Shown here: in pieces, positions 5,165 to 9,356 of the stretch
Layout of the letters: each line of letters begins with the position of its first letter
How positions within the stretch are numbered: position 1 is the stretch's first letter
Assembly (NCBI GenBank): GCA_001800005.1
Contig: MGUL01000118.1
Location: 1 to 9,356, forward strand
Source: Elusimicrobia bacterium RBG_16_66_12
GTDB lineage: Bacteria; Elusimicrobiota; Elusimicrobia; UBA1565; UBA9628
Reading direction: 5' to 3'
DNA length: 9,356 nucleotides
The notes under the pieces: generated by a model
What the model saw: only the letters and a program-made list of their open reading frames with translations
What the model was told of the DNA's origin: nothing
Databases searched by the model: none
Position numbers and translations under genes: made by a program

Positions 5165-5862
5165 GCGAACAGAACCTCCTGGCGCAACCGGGACACGGTG
5201 GTCGCGCAATGCTTCTCGCTCAGGTCGATGCCGATGGCCCGGACCCCGAGTTCCTTGGCGGCAACGATCGTCGTGCCGGAGCCCATGAACGGGTCGATGA
5301 TGATCTGTCCCGCGTCGGCGAGCAGCAGTACCAGCCGCTTCATGAGCGCGAGCGGCTTCTCATTCTTGTGGAGCTTCTTCCGCCACGTGGGGATGGCAGG
5401 CTCCCTCCAGACGGTAGTGTCGAAGCGCTTGCAGGTGATGCCCGAGGCGCTGAACAGCCAGATGCGCTCATCTTGCCGGGCGACAGGGCACGGTGGCCCG
5501 CAGTGCATGTCCTTGGCCCAGATGATCTCCGCGCGCGCCTTCATCCCCGCGTGCTGCTCGACCAGCTCGCGCTTGTTCCAGTGGCCGAACCACGCCACCA
5601 CGGGAGCCGAGGCCAGGCAGAGCGGCATAAGCGCCGGGTCGAGTTCACGGTCCCAGTCGCTTTCTTCGTGCCAGGTGTTGTCCCGGCCTCGACGCATACC
5701 GGTGCCACCGTGACCGCCTCCGCGCTTGCCCATGGCCAGCGGCGCGTCACTGATGCCGAAGGGCGCATCCGTCACCACGGCATCCGCGTGCAGAGTCGGG
5801 AGCAGGCCCTTGGCGTCGCCGTGATAGATCGTGATCCCGCCGTGGTCGTAATACGGCTTCAT
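5161..5862 (-). CDS. DNA amino-methyltransferase (N4-cytosine or N6-adenine), beta order
   Basis: 233 residues. Motif IV comes first (VVTDAPFGIS, D32-A-P-F35) and the S-adenosylmethionine-binding motif I last (IIIDPFMGSGTTIVAAKELG, 187-206), preceded by the usual NEKPLALMKRLV helix (167-178). This order defines the beta class of amino-methyltransferases, which modify cytosine N4 or adenine N6 in DNA. The usual D/S/N-P-P-Y/F/W is D-A-P-F here, so the second position is changed. The target-recognition part between the motifs is short. The ATG at 5862 has GGAGG seven bases upstream and an ATGA overlap with the previous gene. No restriction enzyme is next to it, so it looks like an orphan phage methylase, perhaps protecting phage DNA (inference). 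Confidence 0.85.
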   Translation of the reverse strand: MKPYYDHGGITIYHGDAKGLLPTLHADAVVTDAPFGISDAPLAMGKRGGGHGGTGMRRGRDNTWHEESDWDRELDPALMPLCLASAPVVAWFGHWNKRELVEQHAGMKARAEIIWAKDMHCGPPCPVARQDERIWLFSASGITCKRFDTTVWREPAIPTWRKKLHKNEKPLALMKRLVLLLADAGQIIIDPFMGSGTTIVAAKELGVRAIGIDLSEKHCATTVSRLRQEVLFA

Positions 5863-6617
5863 GCCGTCCCCTCCGTGCCCCGGCGCTTCTCCGGCGACGA
5901 GAGCGGTCGAGCCCCGCGCTTCTTCTTCGGCTCGCCCTCCTTCAGGGCCCTCCGCATCGCGGCCAGCTCCTTCGGCATCGCCTGCCCCGTGGGCAAGTAC
6001 ACCTCGAGCTCTGGGTGCTCGGTGAGGTTCATCCGCGCCGATTCGATCCGGGTCCAATGGGCGATCTTGTCGAAGGCAGCGGAGCCCACAGGCAAGGCCT
6101 GGAGCTGCTCGAGGGTCGGGGTGAGGACCCCTTGCAGCACGACGGAGAGGTTGGTCTTGAGCCGGAGGTGATCTCGGGCCATCGGGTAGCGCTGGCCGAA
6201 GGGATCGTCCTGGTCGGTGAGTTCGGGCTTGTCGTGCTCCTGGGGCTCCGCGTCGTCCTCGGCAAGCTCCCTCAGCATGTCCGAGGCTCGACCGGGCAAC
6301 GCTGGCCCCGGCGGATCCGTCTCCGGGTCGGGCTCGTCGCTCATGCCGTCGATGGCATAGGCGTCGTCATGGTGGGGTTGGATCACGCGCGTGTGATTCG
6401 TCTCCTGCTCCACCAGCGCGTCGAACAGCGCCACCTGTTTGGTCGGTTCCGGTCGCGGTTGGCAGTGCTTGTGCATCAGCGCGTAGCCCTTGGCCGATTC
6501 GCAGAACACCGCGAGCGGTTGCGGGAACGTGGGCATATGCCGGTCGCCGCAGTGCAGGCAGCGGAAGGCGCCGCCGTCCTTGGCATCGCAAACGACGTGA
6601 TCGGTGTTGGGTCTCAT
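5859..6617 (-). CDS. Hypothetical protein with N-terminal zinc-finger-like motif
   Basis: 252 residues. The N-terminus has AFRCLHCGDRHMP (C20, C23) and ALMHKHCQP (H49, C52), a C2HC pattern like a zinc finger, with extra Cys at 10 and 39. An acidic, Pro-rich, probably disordered stretch (about 88-140) follows, then a helical domain (about 145-205, HLRLKTNLSVVLQGVLTPTL) and a basic Lys/Arg tail (EPKKKRGARPLSSPEKRR). The ATG at 6617 makes an ATGA overlap with the sigma-like gene's stop and has AGGA ten bases upstream. The frame stays open to 6869 but that part lies inside the sigma-like gene. The mix of zinc motif and basic tail suggests nucleic-acid or protein binding; function is unknown. Confidence 0.7.
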   Translation of the reverse strand: MRPNTDHVVCDAKDGGAFRCLHCGDRHMPTFPQPLAVFCESAKGYALMHKHCQPRPEPTKQVALFDALVEQETNHTRVIQPHHDDAYAIDGMSDEPDPETDPPGPALPGRASDMLRELAEDDAEPQEHDKPELTDQDDPFGQRYPMARDHLRLKTNLSVVLQGVLTPTLEQLQALPVGSAAFDKIAHWTRIESARMNLTEHPELEVYLPTGQAMPKELAAMRRALKEGEPKKKRGARPLSSPEKRRGTEGTA

Positions 6618-7717
6618 GGTTGGCATTTCCTGAGGGGTTTCGCGCGCCGGAGGCGGACGCATACGGTGGCCATGCTGACACCCAGGCTCGCGGCGATCTC
6701 TCGATGCTTGAGGCCCAGTGCGCGCAGCTCTGCAAAGGCGGAGTCGGGCAAGTCGGGTCGGGTCCTGAGCAGCGTCGGGAGCCGCCCACGGCGGACGCGG
6801 TTGGCAATGGCGTGCTCGCTCACCCCGAAGTGAGAAGCGATCCGCTCCTGGCTCCAGCCTTCGCGACACAGGCGAGCGACATTGTCCCTCGTGATATCCG
6901 GGCGGCGGTTGCTGCGCACCACATCAGGAGCGAACTCTCTTCCGAGAACACTCGCCATGCTGCACTCGGTGGACAGCATCCGGGACGCGGTCATGGGCGA
7001 GCCGTTGGCCCGCACGAACGCGGAGTGAATCAGCTTGCGAGCCTTCTCGCGCAGTTCCGGAAAGTCGCGAAACTTGCTCGGCAGAATGAGCTTGCGCTGG
7101 TTTATCCAACGGCTCGCATCGCTCACACTGACCCCGAGCGACCGGGCAACCCCGGTCACGGTTCCGGTCTCTGAATAGGCGCGGGTCACCAACCGTCGGT
7201 GCGCGCGGCGGATCTCTTCGAAGAGATCCACGTGACCCGGAAGGCGCGTGAGCCCATTCGGGTTGGTTCGCAGCGCGTGTGTCACCTGGTGGACACGAGG
7301 TGCGCTCACACCGAGTGATTGAGCGATCTCCTTCTGCTGTTCACCATGCGCGAGACGGGTGATGAGTTGCCGTGCCGCGTCAGGCATCGCCTCGAACTTG
7401 CGTCGCTGGTCGAGCAGTTCGTCCACGTCGTGGCTCGGCTCCGAAAGCTCACGGTGGTCGTCGATGTCATCGAACGAGCTCACGCTTTGCGGGTTTCTGC
7501 GCTGTCCTTCTGAGACCCGTCGAATCTCGTCGATGAGCGCACCCTTGACGCGCATGGCCACGTAGCCCCGAGAGAGGTCGTTGCCTGCCCGTTGCGCTCT
7601 CCAGAGAGCCTCCATCACGGCAGACTCGACGTCGAGCTTGAGTGGCCCTCTGCGCGCGTAGGCTTTGCCAATGCGCAGCGCAAACGGCAGGGCTTCACGC
7701 CAGTCCGAGAAGTTCAT
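6614..7717 (-). CDS. Sigma-factor-like protein with an array of helix-turn-helix units
   Basis: 367 residues. Residues about 10-75 resemble sigma region 2 of FliA/WhiG-like factors, ending with YVAMRVKGALIDEIRRV (52-68), close to the family's 'Y-x-x-x-R-I-x-G-A-x-x-D-E-L/I-R'. A region-4-like HTH follows (EQQKEIAQSLGVSAPRVHQV, 126-145). Further HTH-like units are at 184-210 (TGVARSLGVSVSDASRWI), about 238-262 (SPMTASRMLSTECSMASVLG, weaker), 278-312 (WSQERIASHFGVSEHAIANR) and 328-360 (KHREIAASLGVSMATVCVRL). Ordinary sigma factors end after region 4. The ATG at 7717 is preceded by AGGAGG at six bases; it overlaps the previous gene by 23 bases. Whether it binds RNA polymerase, or is a DNA-binding protein derived from a sigma factor, cannot be told from sequence. 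Confidence 0.75.
   Translation of the reverse strand: MNFSDWREALPFALRIGKAYARRGPLKLDVESAVMEALWRAQRAGNDLSRGYVAMRVKGALIDEIRRVSEGQRRNPQSVSSFDDIDDHRELSEPSHDVDELLDQRRKFEAMPDAARQLITRLAHGEQQKEIAQSLGVSAPRVHQVTHALRTNPNGLTRLPGHVDLFEEIRRAHRRLVTRAYSETGTVTGVARSLGVSVSDASRWINQRKLILPSKFRDFPELREKARKLIHSAFVRANGSPMTASRMLSTECSMASVLGREFAPDVVRSNRRPDITRDNVARLCREGWSQERIASHFGVSEHAIANRVRRGRLPTLLRTRPDLPDSAFAELRALGLKHREIAASLGVSMATVCVRLRRAKPLRKCQP
7210..7229. repeat. Perfect 20-base palindrome inside the sigma-like gene
   Basis: GGATCTCTTC is followed at once by its reverse complement GAAGAGATCC. The bases encode VDLFEEIR (about residues 163-170), just after the region-4-like HTH. It could be a protein-binding site or an RNA hairpin without a loop; it may also be chance. 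Confidence 0.9.
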
Positions 7718-7868
7718 CGGCTTCCTCCTCTGCTGCCCATGCGGTAAATTCGCGAACGAGATATTCTTGGCTGTCCCGTGGATCGGTGACCTTCCAGAGC
7801 GGCGCGTTTGCATAGAACTCGTCGCCGCCGTTCAGAATCGTCAGCCCGCTTTCGTGCAAGACCCTCAC
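7695..7868 (-). CDS. Small acidic hypothetical protein
   Basis: 57 residues from a GTG at 7868, which is preceded by GGAGG at five bases and overlaps an upstream mini-ORF's stop as GTGA. Another in-frame GTG at 7910 would give 71 residues but has no good ribosome binding site. The body reads HESGLTILNGGDEFYANAPL, then KVTDPRDSQEYLVREFTAWA and an acidic Ala/Glu tail. It ends 23 bases inside the sigma-like gene. No family is recognised. Confidence 0.6.
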   Translation of the reverse strand: MRVLHESGLTILNGGDEFYANAPLWKVTDPRDSQEYLVREFTAWAAEEEADELLGLA

Positions 7869-7942
7869 CCATGCCTCCGTCGATGCTCCGCCAAGTGCCC
7901 CTGGCAACACAGGCTCGGGTAGGTCCCGGGCTGGTCGTTCAC
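7865..7942 (-). CDS. Possible 25-residue mini-ORF
   Basis: A GTG at 7942 overlaps the upstream gene's stop as GTGA; the ORF ends at 7865 with a GTGA overlap onto the next start. The peptide (VNDQPGTYPSLCCQGHLAEH plus a basic tail) has a Cys pair and three His. A GTGGA lies close upstream. It fills the gap left if the next gene begins at 7868. It may simply be spacer in that gene's upstream region. Confidence 0.3.
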   Translation of the reverse strand: MNDQPGTYPSLCCQGHLAEHRRRHG

Positions 7943-8211
7943 GGGTTCCACCATTCGGGCTTCGGGAAACGATCCGTCCACTCCGGCGGGCCATTCTCCG
8001 TCGACTCAATCTCGGTCGCTTCTGGCCACCAGTCGGTCACGCTCGCAGACTTGGGCAACCACGCGATGACGATCGAATATCCGTCGTCGTCCGCGCCGGA
8101 CATGCTGTAGCCGCTGCACCAGTAGGGTCCCGGTGGCGGGAACTTCACCGGTCGGTAGTCGTCATGGTCCGCGCGGAATCGGTGCCGCAACCATACTTTG
8201 CTAGTAGCCAT
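7939..8211 (-). CDS. Hypothetical protein, 90 residues, aromatic-rich
   Basis: Begins MATSKVWLRHRFRADHDDYR, then a Pro/Gly segment with PPPGPYWCSGYSMSG, a strand-like DGYSIVIAWLPKS and a Trp/Glu-rich C-terminus (TDWWPEATEIE, PEWTDRFPKPEWW). The high Trp and Tyr content and short strands suggest a small beta-rich fold. The ATG at 8211 has AGGAG eight bases upstream and overlaps the preceding gene by 11 bases. I do not recognise a named family. Confidence 0.7.
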   Translation of the reverse strand: MATSKVWLRHRFRADHDDYRPVKFPPPGPYWCSGYSMSGADDDGYSIVIAWLPKSASVTDWWPEATEIESTENGPPEWTDRFPKPEWWNP

Positions 8212-8557
8212 CTCGAAAGCTCCTGTTGGCGACCCGCTGGATGGGCCGCGATTGTTCTTGCTCGGTGTTGCGCTTCTCTCGTCCGAGTCGCCGCTCTTCC
8301 CGTTGCCGCTCGGGCGCCGAGTAGATCGACCGGACCCGGCATGTTGTGCAGTGCAGGCTCACGTGCCAGTCGCAGGCCACGTCACAGTTCCAGCAGTGGA
8401 GCCAGCCATCCTGGTCGATGAGCTTCTTTGCGCGCGCGAAGGTGAGCGCGTGGGCATCGGTAACCCCCACGATCTCGGAAGCGGGCCGGGTGTGCATCGG
8501 GGTCTCGGTGGGCTTCGGTTGCGAACCGAGCGCGGATTTTATTTCCTCGTCGGTCAT
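8201..8557 (-). CDS. Small Cys-rich (zinc-ribbon-like) protein
   Basis: 118 residues. Five cysteines lie in WLHCWNCDVACDWHVSLHCT and the next CR (C55, C58, C62, C70, C73), two CxxC knuckles that would hold one zinc. The N-terminal 50 residues include a helix (DAHALTFARAKKLIDQDG) and the C-terminal third is strongly basic and Gln/Arg-rich. The ATG at 8557 overlaps the previous stop as ATGA; GGGAG lies 11 bases upstream. Open frame upstream to 8683 lies inside the previous gene. Probably a structural or nucleic-acid-binding protein. Confidence 0.7.
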   Translation of the reverse strand: MTDEEIKSALGSQPKPTETPMHTRPASEIVGVTDAHALTFARAKKLIDQDGWLHCWNCDVACDWHVSLHCTTCRVRSIYSAPERQREERRLGREKRNTEQEQSRPIQRVANRSFRDGY

Positions 8558-8877
8558 TGGTGCCCAAGCTCCCGGTACTCGATGGGATGGCCGAGATCGT
8601 GAGCGACCTCGATGCCGAGGCGCATGCCGCCGCTGATGCCGCGATCGGTGTAGACGACCGTCTTGGCAGCGCGACACCGCCACGCAAAGCCAGCGCGCAT
8701 CCCGAGCGCTCGTTCCGCTGGCACGGTGTCGTCGAGCACGCCGGGTTGCGTGTAGAGCCCGTGGCTGGCAATCGGCGCCTCACCGCGCAGCAGTGAATCA
8801 CGTAGGCACGCGCGCAGATAGGTCAGGTTCGCTTCGACGTCGCCCGCGTACGGGCTCTCGATGATCACGTGAATCAA
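8554..8877 (-). CDS. Phage-associated protein of the DUF7768-like family (nucleoside-processing fold?)
   Basis: 107 residues in a pattern I know from phage and actinobacterial hypothetical proteins: HVIIESPYAGDVEANLTYLR, CLRDSLLRGEAPIASHGLYT, PGVLDDTVPAERALGMRAGF and KTVVYTDRGISGGMRLGIE. The alternating strands and helices, with the opening SPYAGD and a Glu/Ser-His pair, recall the nucleoside 2-deoxyribosyltransferase-like fold, but no activity is established to my knowledge. The start is TTG at 8877: it overlaps the previous stop as TTGA and has AGGAG six bases upstream; a GTG at 8868 is too far from that site. The family assignment is from memory. Confidence 0.7.
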   Translation of the reverse strand: MIHVIIESPYAGDVEANLTYLRACLRDSLLRGEAPIASHGLYTQPGVLDDTVPAERALGMRAGFAWRCRAAKTVVYTDRGISGGMRLGIEVAHDLGHPIEYRELGHQ

Positions 8878-9356
8878 GCCGGTCTCCTCTCCCGCCCCGG
8901 GTTCTCGAACGCGTCACGCTCGGCCTTGGTCTTGAACAGGTGCTTTTCCTTGTCGGCCTTGGCCCACGCGAGCTCTCGATTGAACTGGCCCACGGGGTCG
9001 TCAAAGGGCGACGGGTAGCGCTTGTCCCGGCACTCGTCCCAGCGCTGCCAGGCCTCGGCTTCGGTGAGCCCAATTTCGATGGCTCGCGTCTGGTTGGCCC
9101 GGGTCGGCTCGAAGTCGGGCGGGTACTTGTGGCTCAACCGAGTGAGCGCATGCGCCGCCGCGTCGAGGGCACGGTCGCGCTTCGAGGGCGGGAGCGGCCC
9201 GGGGTGAATGATCTCGAGTCCAGGGACTTCCACGGGAGCGCGCGCGACTTCCGTTCCCACTCCCTTCCATTCCAGTTCCCTTCCATTCCCTTCCCCATTG
9301 TCTGGATGGTTCACGGGTGGCGACGACTCGGGCACGGGTGCCACTCCAGGATTTCC
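8874..9356 (-). CDS. Replication-initiator-like protein, C-terminal part (partial)
   Basis: The frame is open to the right edge, so 160 codons are visible and the true start may be outside (a GTG at 9344 is possible, without a visible ribosome binding site). A Gly/Glu/Pro-rich linker is followed by a helical end: AHALTRLSHKYPPDFEPTRA, AIEIGLTEAEAWQRWDECRD and then FNRELAWAKADKEKHLF. Phage replication O/DnaD-like proteins commonly close with a similar 'P-D-F-x-P ... A-x-x-x-G-L ... F-x-x-x-x-x-W' pattern. This suggests a replisome organiser but the DNA-binding N-terminus is not seen. The Gly/Glu linker is encoded by a purine-rich repeat. Confidence 0.55.
   Translation of the reverse strand, partial: GNPGVAPVPESSPPVNHPDNGEGNGRELEWKGVGTEVARAPVEVPGLEIIHPGPLPPSKRDRALDAAAHALTRLSHKYPPDFEPTRANQTRAIEIGLTEAEAWQRWDECRDKRYPSPFDDPVGQFNRELAWAKADKEKHLFKTKAERDAFENPGRERRPA
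9261..9289. repeat. Direct repeat in a pyrimidine-rich tract
   Basis: TCCCTTCCATTCC occurs at 9261-9273 and again at 9277-9289, period 16, inside a longer pyrimidine run (about 9250-9296). On the coding strand it is purine-rich and encodes the Gly/Glu/Asn-rich linker of the replication-like protein. Confidence 0.8.

Noticed and set aside
5863..6057. N-terminal extension of the methyltransferase
   Set aside because: The extra 65 residues are Ala/Gly/Glu/Arg repeats lying inside the upstream gene; the ATG at 5862 has GGAGG at seven bases.
5074..6171. A 365-codon open frame on the plus strand
   Set aside because: It lies antisense to the methyltransferase and the Cys/His gene, which have clear motifs, ribosome binding sites and ATGA junctions. 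Long antisense frames are expected in GC-rich coding sequence.
6015..6833. A 272-codon open frame on the plus strand
   Set aside because: Antisense to two well-supported genes; Val/Leu/Gly/Arg-rich with no recognisable motif.
6618..6869. N-terminal extension of the C2HC protein to 336 residues
   Set aside because: It lies inside the HTH-encoding end of the sigma-like gene and is Arg/Pro/Ala-rich; the ATGA start at 6617 fits.

Overview
The window looks like part of the early (replication and recombination) region of a tailed bacteriophage or prophage from a GC-rich bacterial host. I judge it to be about two thirds G+C by eye; nothing in it identifies the host. Every convincing gene is on the minus strand, so transcription runs from position 9356 towards 1. 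Genes are short and packed, and neighbours mostly overlap by 1-4 bases (ATGA, GTGA, TTGA or TGATG junctions), which suggests translational coupling along long operons. There are no structural, packaging, lysis or integration genes, no tRNA or rRNA, and no CRISPR array that I can see.

Right-hand part, in transcription order (9356 to about 4477). It opens with the C-terminal part of a protein that resembles the end of phage replication-initiator proteins. Then come a TTG-initiated protein of a phage-associated family similar to DUF7768, a small Cys-rich protein, a 90-residue unknown, a possible 25-codon mini-ORF and a small acidic protein. Next is a 367-residue sigma-factor-like protein: a region-2-like segment followed by about five helix-turn-helix units. 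After it come a Cys/His protein, a beta-type (motif IV before motif I) amino-methyltransferase for DNA, a 15-codon mini-ORF with a strong ribosome binding site, a basic unknown protein and a small HTH protein.

Middle (4477 to about 2846). A well-formed sigma70-type promoter (TTGAAC, 16 bp, TACAAT) lies just after the HTH gene. Its predicted start point is the A of the ATG of a 46-residue acidic protein, so that message may be leaderless. A palindrome sits directly upstream of the -35 box. Five GGGGC units (a strong G-quadruplex motif on the plus strand) separate this gene from the next. A run of small genes follows: a basic 65-residue protein, a Cys-rich protein and three short unknowns.

Left-hand part (2845 to 1). 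After a roughly 100-base gap with operator-like repeats comes a recombination and replication cassette. It holds an OB-fold-like phage protein, a RecE/RecB-type PD-(D/E)XK exonuclease with a very acidic tail, a coiled-coil protein, a small VRR-NUC/Holliday-resolvase-like nuclease whose 3' part shows a reading-frame switch, and the start of a bifunctional primase/polymerase that runs off the window. Read together, the genes fit an early operon that makes regulators first (sigma-like and HTH proteins) and then DNA-processing enzymes (methylase, exonuclease with DNA-binding partner, resolvase-like nuclease, primase).
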